Shown here: piece by piece, positions 1-7,318 of the stretch
Layout: the number at the start of each line of letters is the position of its first letter
Position numbering within the stretch: position 1 is the stretch's first letter
DNA from: Deltaproteobacteria bacterium
Lineage (GTDB): Bacteria > Desulfobacterota > Binatia > Binatales > Binataceae
Reading direction: 5' to 3'
NCBI GenBank assembly: GCA_021780585.1
Contig: JAJXYM010000137.1
Coordinates: 1 to 8,231, forward strand
DNA length: 8,231 nt
Notes under the pieces: generated by a model
What the model saw: only the letters and a program-made list of their open reading frames with translations
What the model was told of the DNA's origin: nothing
Databases searched by the model: none
Position numbers and translations under genes: made by a program

Positions 1-135
1 GACGTGAAAGTAAAAGATGCGCTGCACGATACCCTGTTCGGCCTCGGTCGGCACGAAGGCGAAGGTCATATAGATCGCGGCGAGCATCAGCAGGCCGGTC
101 AAAGCGGCGAGCGCGCGCGTGAACGAATTACCCAT
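1..135 (-). CDS. ccmC: CcmC heme-handling membrane protein, N-terminal part (cut by window edge)
   Basis: Only the first 45 codons are present; the frame stays open to base 1. The peptide starts MGNSFTRALAALTG, continues with a hydrophobic first membrane segment (about residues 8-28) and ends in QRIFYFHV. That last string is the hallmark of the CcmC/CcsA heme-handling family (typically GxVQRIFYFHVP in CcmC). By family knowledge CcmC is an inner-membrane protein whose periplasmic WWD domain presents heme to CcmE, working with CcmA and CcmB; the WWD domain itself would lie outside the window. The ATG at 135 is 9 bp downstream of the ccmB stop, so it is very likely co-transcribed and possibly translationally coupled. 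No strong Shine-Dalgarno is visible in front of it. Confidence 0.87.
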   Translation of the reverse strand, partial: MGNSFTRALAALTGLLMLAAIYMTFAFVPTEAEQGIVQRIFYFHV

Positions 136-144
136 CGGCGGCGA

Positions 145-819
145 TCAATCCTCACCCAGCAGATGTTCGAACAGGATAAAGCCGGCGGCGATAAAGAGCA
201 CGTCGAAGGCCGCCATGATGCGGAGCCAATCGGCGAGCGCGCTCCACGGCGCGCCGGCGAGCGCGGCGGCGCTGGCCTTGACGCCGGCGATCAGCGCGGG
301 CACGTACAGCGGGACGGCCAACAGCGGCATCAGCAGGTCGCCGGCATGGACCCGGCCGGAGATCGCGGCGAGCAGCGTTGCGAGCGCGGCGAAACCGACC
401 AGGCCGAGCGCCAGCGCCGGAAGCATCCGGGCCAGCCGCCCGTCGAAATCGAGATTGAAGAACAAGACCAGCATCACGACCACGGCCGCTTCCGCGACGA
501 CCATGAAGATGGAGGCGGCGGCGAGCTTGGCGAGAAAGAGCGCGCCGCGATCGAGCGGGCTCAGATAGAGCGCGCGGAGGCAGCCGTTGTCGCGTTCGGC
601 GAGCACGACGCGGGCGGCGCCGGCCATCCCGGCGAAGATCATCGCGACCCACAGCGCGCCCGCCGCGATCGGCGCATCAGCGGCGCCGCCGACAGGATTC
701 AGCGCGAAGACCATCACGATCAGGATCAGGATCGAGAGCGCGACCAGCGCGAGCGTGCTTTCGCCGCCGCGCAGCTCCAGCGTCAGATCCTTGCGCAAGA
801 CCGCGACGAAACCGGCCAT
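145..819 (-). CDS. ccmB: CcmB heme exporter membrane subunit
   Basis: A 224-residue hydrophobic protein, the usual CcmB length (about 220). It begins MAGFVAVLRKDLTLELRGGES, matching the family N-terminus with its RKDL...E.R..E pattern. About six membrane segments are visible (roughly residues 22-40, 52-74, 99-121, 131-153, 159-180, 199-218). Between the second and third lies AERDNGCLRALYLSPLDR, typical of CcmB, and LLMPLLAVPLYVPALI (about 162-177) is the conserved fifth segment. CcmB pairs with the ATPase CcmA and with CcmC to release heme-loaded CcmE. The ATG at 819 was chosen because it gives the family length and N-terminus and sits 7 bp after the ccmA stop; the same frame is open up to 945, but that extension is Pro/Ala/Arg-rich and overlaps the ccmA 3' end. 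Confidence 0.93.
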   Translation of the reverse strand: MAGFVAVLRKDLTLELRGGESTLALVALSILILIVMVFALNPVGGAADAPIAAGALWVAMIFAGMAGAARVVLAERDNGCLRALYLSPLDRGALFLAKLAAASIFMVVAEAAVVVMLVLFFNLDFDGRLARMLPALALGLVGFAALATLLAAISGRVHAGDLLMPLLAVPLYVPALIAGVKASAAALAGAPWSALADWLRIMAAFDVLFIAAGFILFEHLLGED

Positions 820-826
820 CGGCGGG

Positions 827-1534
827 TCAGCGCGCATCCGCCGCATGAGCGAGGCGCGGTTCGGCGTCAGTGCGGGCGGGCGCGGCGCCGGAATCGAGCA
901 GCCGGCCGCGGACGAGTTCGCGCGAGACGCAGCGGTCGGCGGCAAAATCGAGCTCGCGATGGGCGGTGAGAGCGACCGCGCAGCCGCGTTCCAGCGCCTC
1001 GCGAATCAGCGTCGCGGCGAGTTCGGCGCCGTCGGGATCGAGCGCAGCGAACGGCTCGTCCATCAGCAGCGCGTCCGGGCGATGGATCAGCGCGCGGACG
1101 AGCGCGAGCCGCTGCTCCATCCCGCGCGAGAAGGCGCGCACGCGCTCGTCGGCGAAGCGAGCGAGGCCGACGCGCTCGAGCCAGCGGGGGATCTCGGTGG
1201 GCGCGGCGGCGACACGGTAGAGCGCGCGGAAAAATTCGAGGTTCTCGCGCGCGGTGAGGTTGGGATAGAGGTAGCTCTGATGCGTCAGCATCCCGAGCCG
1301 GCGGCGCGCGGAGGGTTCGAGTTTGCGGCTCGAGACGCCGAACAGGCGGGCGTCGCCGGCGGTGGGCGCGCCGAGGCCGGCGAGTAGCCGGAGCAGCGTG
1401 GATTTGCCGGCGCCGTTGCGGCCGATAATGATCAGGCCACGGCCGGGCGCGACTTCAAGTTCGACCCCGCGCAGCACGGGCGTCGCGCCGAAGCTCTTGA
1501 ACAGGCCGCGCGCCTCGATCAGCGGCGCGTCCAT
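827..1534 (-). CDS. ccmA: CcmA heme exporter ATP-binding subunit
   Basis: A 235-residue ABC ATPase. Visible motifs, numbered from the chosen start: Walker A GRNGAGKST (38-46), Q-loop Gln86, signature FSRGM (135-139), Walker B LLMDEP (156-161), D-loop ALD (164-166) and H-loop His192. The first half GLFKSFGATPVLRGVELEV is a standard ABC start. Identification as CcmA rests on length plus position directly before ccmB and ccmC. In the family CcmA hydrolyses ATP at the cytoplasmic face to release holo-CcmE from CcmC/CcmB. The ATG at 1534 overlaps the stop of the preceding gene by one base (TGATG), a classic coupling arrangement. The signature differs from LSGGQ; this FSRGM form is known in several CcmA and related ATPases, so it should not mean loss of activity. 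The C-terminus (about 205-235) is Arg/Ala-rich and poorly conserved. Confidence 0.93.
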   Translation of the reverse strand: MDAPLIEARGLFKSFGATPVLRGVELEVAPGRGLIIIGRNGAGKSTLLRLLAGLGAPTAGDARLFGVSSRKLEPSARRRLGMLTHQSYLYPNLTARENLEFFRALYRVAAAPTEIPRWLERVGLARFADERVRAFSRGMEQRLALVRALIHRPDALLMDEPFAALDPDGAELAATLIREALERGCAVALTAHRELDFAADRCVSRELVRGRLLDSGAAPARTDAEPRLAHAADAR

Positions 1535-2124
1535 CAGCGTGCCCGCGCGGCGGCGGGCGCGTCGAGCGGCGCGCCGCAAGCCGGACAGAAATTGCCCTGG
1601 GATTCGAGCGCGCCTCCGCATCGCGGGCAGCAGCTCGCGCGGGTGCGCGCGCCGGGCGCGCGCGAGATGCCCGGGTCAAGCCCGGGCATGACAGGGGTGG
1701 CGTCCTGCTCGGCAGATGGCGCGAGCTGGGCGCCTCGGTCAGGTCCGGGCATGACGCGGGCGGCGCGGTTCGCGGGGGACGGCCGCGCGAGCGGGTCAGT
1801 CGCCTCGGGCTCCGGCATGACAGGGGTGGCGCGGTTCGCCGAAGGCGGCGCGGAGAGGCGATCCAGCGCGGCCATCGCGGCCAGCGCGCGATTTTCGAGC
1901 GTGCCTTTAAGCGCGGCGTAATCGGCCTCGTCGAGCTTGCCCATCTCGTGATCGAATTCGAGTTCGCGCAGCCCCTGAAGCGCCAGCGCGCGCTGATGCT
2001 CGAAGCGTTCGGCGTCGCCCGGCGGCGCGGCGCGCCGGCGCGAGCGCACGCCTTCGACCAGCGGCGCGGCGACGAACAGCGCGACGGCGGCGACAATCAT
2101 GATCGCGGCAAGATAGAACGACAC
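1534..2124 (-). CDS. CcmI-like membrane protein with C-terminal zinc ribbon
   Basis: A 196-residue protein starting with GTG at 2124, 3 bp after the ccmH stop; GAGGG about 10 bp upstream may serve as ribosome binding site. One N-terminal membrane segment (about residues 4-25) is followed by a charged helix (about 38-90) holding LRELEFDHEMGKLDEADY, the pattern seen after the membrane anchor in CcmI/CycH proteins and their short relatives. Residues 91-164 form a Pro/Ala-rich linker with three VMP repeats (102, 124, 145). The C-terminus is a four-Cys zinc ribbon, CPRC (166-169) and CPAC (180-183). There is no TPR domain, which classical CcmI uses to bind apocytochrome c. By position it is probably a CcmH/CcmF partner; the role of the ribbon is unknown. 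Because the gene is placed between ccmH and ccmA, a role in cytochrome c maturation is likely, but it is an inference. Confidence 0.8.
   Translation of the reverse strand: MSFYLAAIMIVAAVALFVAAPLVEGVRSRRRAAPPGDAERFEHQRALALQGLRELEFDHEMGKLDEADYAALKGTLENRALAAMAALDRLSAPPSANRATPVMPEPEATDPLARPSPANRAARVMPGPDRGAQLAPSAEQDATPVMPGLDPGISRAPGARTRASCCPRCGGALESQGNFCPACGAPLDAPAAARAR
1666..1692. repeat. Palindromic REP-like element inside the ccmI-like gene
   Basis: Perfect inverted repeat ATGCCCGGG (1667-1675) / CCCGGGCAT (1681-1689) around a 5-base loop TCAAG, able to form a 9-bp hairpin in either strand. Read on the minus strand with its flank it starts GTCATGCCCGGGCTTG, which from memory is the core of palindromic repeats scattered in alphaproteobacterial genomes; the encoded peptide VMPGLDPGIS is also a familiar translation of those repeats. 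Here it lies within coding sequence and keeps the frame. Confidence 0.7.
1667..1840. repeat. Three degenerate in-frame direct repeats (63/66-bp period) in the ccmI-like linker
   Basis: The core CATGAC occurs at 1687, 1750 and 1816, i.e. 63 and 66 bp apart, both multiples of three. Homology extends beyond the core: GGGGTGGCG after copies 1 and 3, GCGGGCGGCG after copy 2, and GGCGCGGTTCGC after copies 2 and 3. In protein the copies read ATPVMPEPE, AARVMPGPD and ATPVMPGLD, the first two preceded by ANR. Only the copy at 1667-1689 keeps an intact palindrome; the other two are decayed. Confidence 0.75.
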
Positions 2125-2127
2125 GGC

Positions 2128-2628
2128 TCAGAGGCCCTCGCGCAGGTCCCGTTCCAGCCGGCGGCGAATTTCAGCGTCATAGGCGTCAACGGTGGCGCGA
2201 CCGTCGCCCGCGGCCGATCGATCGGGCCGCGCGCGCCAGCGGCCGAGCGCGACCGCGACCAATGCGCCGCCGGCGAACAACGCGGCGAACGGCATGATCC
2301 AGGCGAGCAGATTGAAGCCGTGGGTGGTCGGCGCGGAGAGGATTTTTTCGCCGTATTTGACGCGGAAAAAGCCGATTATCTCCGGGCCGCTCATGCCCCG
2401 ACGGAGCATCGAATCGATCTGTTCGCGGGCGGGCACGGAGAATTCGCAGTTCGGATGGTTACAGTTGGCGACCGTCAGGCCGCATCCGCACTGGCAGGTG
2501 AGGGCCTCGGCGACTTCCTGGGTGGTGACGGTGGGCGCGGCGGCGACGGCCAGCGGCAGCATCAGCGCGAACGCGGCGACGGCGACCAGCGCGGCGCGGG
2601 CGAGAGGACGATACGGACGCGCGGCCAT
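2128..2628 (-). CDS. ccmH: CcmH-family cytochrome c maturation protein (variant Cys motif)
   Basis: A 166-residue protein. The N-terminus has a basic start and hydrophobic core ending AVAAAP (about residues 1-31), a Sec signal peptide. The periplasmic domain carries LTCQCGCGLTVANCNHPNC with cysteines at 45, 47, 49, 56 and 61, then SVPAREQIDSMLRRGMS and FFRVKYGEKIL, which matches the three-helix CcmH/CycL/Ccl2 domain. A single membrane helix follows (about 105-129, starting FNLLAWIMPF) and a short cytoplasmic tail. CcmH normally reduces or holds the apocytochrome CxxCH thiols through LRCxxC; here the motif is C-x-C-x-C, a form I associate with deltaproteobacterial and acidobacterial homologues. 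The ATG at 2628 lies 5 bp after the ccmF stop and starts the signal peptide; an upstream in-frame extension to 2730 is Arg-rich and overlaps ccmF. Confidence 0.88.
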   Translation of the reverse strand: MAARPYRPLARAALVAVAAFALMLPLAVAAAPTVTTQEVAEALTCQCGCGLTVANCNHPNCEFSVPAREQIDSMLRRGMSGPEIIGFFRVKYGEKILSAPTTHGFNLLAWIMPFAALFAGGALVAVALGRWRARPDRSAAGDGRATVDAYDAEIRRRLERDLREGL

Positions 2629-2633
2629 CGCGG

Positions 2634-4649
<2,016 letters not shown>

Positions 4650-4655
4650 CGCGGA

Positions 4656-4661
4656 CCTTTT
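4656..4661 (-). promoter_or_regulatory. Ribosome binding site of ccmF
   Basis: AAAAGG on the minus strand, 6 bases before the ATG at 4649. It lies inside the 15-bp gap between the ccmE TAG stop and ccmF and supports this start. Confidence 0.55.
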
Positions 4662-4664
4662 ATC

Positions 4665-5123
4665 CTATGGCGCCGTCGCGGGCTGCTTGGGCGCGTACTT
4701 CGAGGGGCAACTGGTAAGGACCTGGCGCGCCTGGATCGTGCCGTCGGAGGCAAGCGCGCCTTCGACGATCACATCGCGGCCGGGGGCGAACATATCGGGC
4801 TTGGGCTGGCCGCGGCAAATCACGTGGAAGACGGCCGCTGCCGCCGTGATCGCGACCGGCTGGACGCCGGCGGGCGCGTCCTGCGCGGGCGGCTGGGTAA
4901 TTCCGAACGCGAGCGTGAGCGTTTCGGGATTCCACGAAATCGTGCCCGGAACGACGCGGCCGGCGACCCGCAGCGTCTGGCCGGCGAGTTCGGACTGGCG
5001 CGCCTTCACCTCGCCGACGGTGAGATAGTATTCGGCGGTATTGCGCACCGCCGTGACGATTAGATAGGCGATCGCGGCGACCATCAGGCCGGCCCCGAGC
5101 GCAAAACGGATTTTCTTCGGCAT
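4665..5123 (-). CDS. ccmE: CcmE periplasmic heme chaperone, Cys (C-x3-Y) variant
   Basis: A 152-residue protein: short basic start MPKKIRF, one membrane anchor (about residues 6-25), then a periplasmic OB-fold domain with the family landmarks YYLTVGEV (32-39), LRVAGRVVPG (51-60) and the stretch around PDMFAPGRDVIVEG (109-122). CcmE binds heme covalently and carries it from CcmABC to CcmF. In the classical protein the ligand is His in LAKHDENY; here the same place reads LTSCPSKYAPK, so Cys139 replaces His and Tyr143 is kept, giving the C-x3-Y motif known from archaeal and Desulfovibrio-type CcmE. The gene appears to be the first of the ccm cluster. The ATG at 5123 gives a normal membrane-anchored N-terminus; an in-frame extension to 5180 is Arg-rich and unlikely. 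Confidence 0.92.
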   Translation of the reverse strand: MPKKIRFALGAGLMVAAIAYLIVTAVRNTAEYYLTVGEVKARQSELAGQTLRVAGRVVPGTISWNPETLTLAFGITQPPAQDAPAGVQPVAITAAAAVFHVICRGQPKPDMFAPGRDVIVEGALASDGTIQARQVLTSCPSKYAPKQPATAP

Positions 5124-5138
5124 AGCGGCTTTACCGGA

Positions 5139-5143
5139 CCTCC
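5139..5143 (-). promoter_or_regulatory. Possible Shine-Dalgarno for ccmE, unusually far from the start
   Basis: GGAGG on the minus strand ends 15 bases before the ATG at 5123. The spacing is longer than the usual 5-9 bases, and no ATG, GTG or TTG lies in between. Either it acts from a distance or ccmE relies on another signal. Confidence 0.3.
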
Positions 5144-5178
5144 GGCGCGTCCGGCGATGGACGGCGGCGGATCGTTCC

Positions 5179-5208
5179 ATTCTTGCCAGCCTGAGCGCGG
5201 GTCGGCAA
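5179..5208 (-). promoter_or_regulatory. Weak candidate promoter for the ccm operon
   Basis: TTGCCG (5208-5203) and AAGAAT (5184-5179) on the minus strand are 18 bases apart, each matching 4 of 6 sigma70 consensus positions. It is the best-placed promoter-like pair in the 123-bp gap before ccmE. The same bases include an imperfect inverted repeat, CTTGCC (5182-5187) with GGCAAG (5204-5209), so it may instead be a structured spacer. Confidence 0.22.
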
Positions 5209-5217
5209 GGGCGGTCG

Positions 5218-5234
5218 CCGCGCCGGGCGCGCGG
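5218..5234 (-). terminator. GC-rich hairpin after the phosphatase-like gene, possible terminator
   Basis: Inverted repeat CCGCGC (5218-5223) / GCGCGG (5229-5234) with a 5-base loop, 12 bases downstream of the TGA at 5249-5247. No U-rich tract follows on the minus strand, so it does not meet the intrinsic terminator pattern. It may slow or protect the transcript end, or be chance in GC-rich DNA. Confidence 0.22.
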
Positions 5235-5246
5235 ACGGGCGGAGGG

Positions 5247-6929
5247 TCAGCGCTTGAAGATCGCGCGCACGATCGGCGTCAGGTCCTTCTCATAGATATG
5301 GCCGTCGGCGCGCAAATCCCCAGCCGCCGCCCGATCGACGATCCGGCGCATCGCGACGCCGTCGCCGCCCTCGCGCGCCAGCACGAAGGTGATATGGCTG
5401 TCGAGGATGCCGGCGCTGCCATGCCACGAGTAGTGCGGCACGGCGGCGAAGTAGAAGCGCCGCTCGATCGGAACGTTGGCCCCGGTGCGCGCCAGCAGGA
5501 CGATATCGCCGGCGCGGTCGCCATATTGGCCGAAGCCCAGCCACTTCATCCGGCGCTCGAGGTCGATCAGGTCGGGGCGCGGATGGCGCCGCAGGTAGTC
5601 GCGGATCGGCACGAGCCCGCGGCCGTCGAAAATCTCGAACGGCGGCGCGATTTGACCCGGAATCGCCGGGCGACGCGCAAAAATCAAATCGATCGCGCCT
5701 TTGAGGCGCGGATAGGGCCGGCCGGTCCGGTTGACCTTGTAAATCGCGCGCAACGCCGGCATCACGTCCTGGCGCATGCGCGCCGGCCGGCTCCAGTCGC
5801 AGCGATCGCCGGGATTCGGACAGGTCGAACGATCGGCCAGGTAAACGTAGGCCATGAAGCCCTGATAGGCGAGCACGGCCTGAAAATCCTGCTGGCTGGA
5901 GGCCAAATTGATTTGCGCCGGACGCACGCGAAAGCCGGCGTCGCGCACCACCGCAAAGGGCGATTCGGGACCGGTTCCCAGCGCGTGGCGATCGTCGGCG
6001 ATCGTCGGGGTGTGGCCGTGGTCGGCGATAAAGACGATATACGCGCCGTCGAGCGCGCCCTTTTTGCGATATTCGTCGAGCACCTGTCCGACCAGCGGAT
6101 CGGTCACGCGCTCGATATAGCGGGTCTGCGCGACCAGCGGATCGGGCGAGCCATGGGTATAGGCGTCGATTCCGGGAAAATATATCACCTGCAGATTGGG
6201 CACGCCGGTCCGCTCGATCGCGTCGAGCAGCTTGGGCACGGAACTCCGATCGACCGCCGCCGCGACCGTTCGTTCCGGCTCCTCATGGTCGAACGTGCCT
6301 TTGAGGTAATCGCCAAAGATATCGAAGATGCCTATCGTGCCGACCGTCGTGTAGACGGTGGCCCCGTGATAGACCAGCAACAGCGAGACATTGCTGTTGA
6401 CGCCGAGCAGTTGATAGAGGGTGGGGACGCGCAACGTCCTGCCGAGCAAATCGTCGTCGATCGCGCGGCCGAGGTCGGTGGTGTCCCGCGTCGAAATCGG
6501 CACCGGCGCATGGAAGACCATCCGCTCGCGTTCGAACCATTCGTTGCCCGCGACTCCGTTCCACGCCGGCGGCGCGCCGGTGAAAATCGCCGACCAGTCG
6601 GCGACGGTGCTGGCCGGCAGCATGCTAATCGCGTCGGGCGCCGCATAGCCATGCTGGAACAGGCCGCCCGCGCCCTCTTTGCCAAGGACCGCGGCGATAT
6701 TGGGCGCGTCGCCCGAGCGGACGGCGGCCATGAACTGGCCGTAGCCGGCGCCGTCGAGCGCGAAGATAATCATCCGCGTGGCGGGCGGCGTCGCGACCAG
6801 GGGCCGCTTCAATGGCTCCACGCCATTGGTTTGCCATACCCGCGAAATTACGTTGCATGAAACCGCGAACAGCAGCGTGGCCGCCGCGATCGTCGCCGCG
6901 GCCAGCCCGCGCCGGAATCGTTTTCCCAA
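5247..6929 (-). CDS. Alkaline-phosphatase-superfamily hydrolase (type I phosphodiesterase/nucleotide pyrophosphatase-like), exported
   Basis: A 560-residue protein if started at the TTG at 6929. The N-terminus GKRFRRGLAAATIAAATLLF runs to AVSC, a signal peptide with a possible lipobox (Cys25). The catalytic domain shows a full two-metal set: Asp59 in IIFALDG, candidate nucleophile Thr108 in LPASTVADWSAIFTG, Asp255 and His259 in YFPGIDAYTHG, Asp303 and His304 in FIADHGHTP, and His503 in SWHGSAGILDSH. That order fits the PF01663-type phosphodiesterase/pyrophosphatase family of the alkaline phosphatase superfamily. Substrate is unknown; it could be a phosphodiester, phosphonate, sulfate or lipid headgroup. 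The frame is also open to a TTG at 7034, but the extra 35 codons contain a good -10 box and precede the signal peptide, so 6929 is preferred. There is no clear functional tie to ccm or lpxA. Confidence 0.8.
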   Translation of the reverse strand: MGKRFRRGLAAATIAAATLLFAVSCNVISRVWQTNGVEPLKRPLVATPPATRMIIFALDGAGYGQFMAAVRSGDAPNIAAVLGKEGAGGLFQHGYAAPDAISMLPASTVADWSAIFTGAPPAWNGVAGNEWFERERMVFHAPVPISTRDTTDLGRAIDDDLLGRTLRVPTLYQLLGVNSNVSLLLVYHGATVYTTVGTIGIFDIFGDYLKGTFDHEEPERTVAAAVDRSSVPKLLDAIERTGVPNLQVIYFPGIDAYTHGSPDPLVAQTRYIERVTDPLVGQVLDEYRKKGALDGAYIVFIADHGHTPTIADDRHALGTGPESPFAVVRDAGFRVRPAQINLASSQQDFQAVLAYQGFMAYVYLADRSTCPNPGDRCDWSRPARMRQDVMPALRAIYKVNRTGRPYPRLKGAIDLIFARRPAIPGQIAPPFEIFDGRGLVPIRDYLRRHPRPDLIDLERRMKWLGFGQYGDRAGDIVLLARTGANVPIERRFYFAAVPHYSWHGSAGILDSHITFVLAREGGDGVAMRRIVDRAAAGDLRADGHIYEKDLTPIVRAIFKR

Positions 6930-7001
6930 CTTGCCTACCCGTTTCCCCCGCCCCGCTTCGCCTCCGGCGCGATCATTCGACGCCCGCCGGCCGCCGCGTA
7001 T

Positions 7002-7007
7002 CGTATA
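7002..7007 (-). promoter_or_regulatory. Second TGC-TATA box, possible alternative -10
   Basis: TATACG preceded by TGC (7010-7008) on the minus strand. The octamer TTGCTATA here (7011-7004) repeats exactly 18 bases downstream of the same octamer in the main promoter (7029-7022). It may be a second extended -10 or a repeated protein-binding site. Confidence 0.3.
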
Positions 7008-7019
7008 GCAACTCGACGA

Positions 7020-7048
7020 ATTATAGCAATCCAACCGGCAACCGTGAA
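7020..7048 (-). promoter_or_regulatory. Sigma70-like promoter with extended -10 for the phosphatase-like gene
   Basis: Minus strand: -35 TTCACG (7048-7043, 4 of 6 matches), 17-base spacer, -10 TATAAT (7025-7020, perfect) with the extended TGC just upstream (7028-7026). Transcription would start near 7013 and give a leader of about 84 bases to the TTG at 6929. In DNA this GC-rich, a perfect -10 with a 17-base spacer stands out. Confidence 0.55.
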
Positions 7049-7177
7049 TAAACTGAGATTCTCCGTCAGGCCCGGAGCGGCAAGGCGAAGCCGCCGGGCG
7101 CGGCGGAAGTCAACGCTCGCATCGCCATTCAGGACGCGGGCCAACGGAGCGAAAAATTCTTCCGGCCTCACTGGCGC

Positions 7178-7206
7178 ATAATATCAACTGAGATACGTAA
7201 CGATAA
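7178..7206 (-). promoter_or_regulatory. Weak distal promoter candidate in the AT-rich island
   Basis: TTATCG (7206-7201, 3 of 6) and TATTAT (7183-7178, 5 of 6) are separated by 17 bases on the minus strand. It would give a leader of about 240 bases to the phosphatase-like gene. The -35 match is poor. Confidence 0.2.
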
Positions 7207-7318
7207 AAATGAGCCAATCGATACCGGTCGCGCAGGTTATCGCCGGACCGGGAACGCGGCGCGCCGCCGCCAATACCATTATTGCCATCCAGACGCAGCG
7301 TTGACTATCGAAGCGACG

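Larger units (their letters stand above)
6930..7318. other. Intergenic region between lpxA and the phosphatase-like gene
   Basis: About 390 bases with no convincing gene. It holds the tandem -10-like boxes near 7002-7028, a short hairpin CTCCG/CGGAG in the stretch 7070-7090, a locally AT-richer island at about 7175-7212, a weak stem at 7214-7227 (two wobble pairs) followed on the minus strand by CTCATTTTTATC, which could be a poor terminator for lpxA, and a perfect 12-base palindrome GCGGCGCGCCGC at 7256-7267. No tRNA-like or riboswitch-like fold was recognised. Confidence 0.6.

Noticed and set aside
4..969. Plus-strand open frame (321 codons) opposite ccmC, ccmB and the ccmA end
   Set aside because: It crosses three real genes, has low-complexity Arg/Glu/Gln content and no motif.
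1667..1840. Possible CRISPR array, given three repeats with about 63-66 bp period
   Set aside because: Only three degenerate copies, within a coding frame, with homology running into the spacers and no cas genes nearby.
5157..6860. A long plus-strand open frame (567 codons) opposite the phosphatase-like gene
   Set aside because: It is Arg/Asp/His-rich without any recognisable domain, and lies entirely antisense to a gene with a complete metal-binding motif set. GC-rich DNA commonly leaves such frames open.
6930..7034. N-terminal extension of the phosphatase-like protein to the TTG at 7034
   Set aside because: The extra residues precede a normal signal peptide and their first codons contain the TATAAT box, so this stretch is better explained as promoter and leader.
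6935..7171. Minus-strand frame of 78 codons starting GTG in the gap before the phosphatase-like gene
   Set aside because: It overlaps the promoter-like sequence and the 5' end of the preferred hydrolase start in another frame, and the peptide has no recognisable features.
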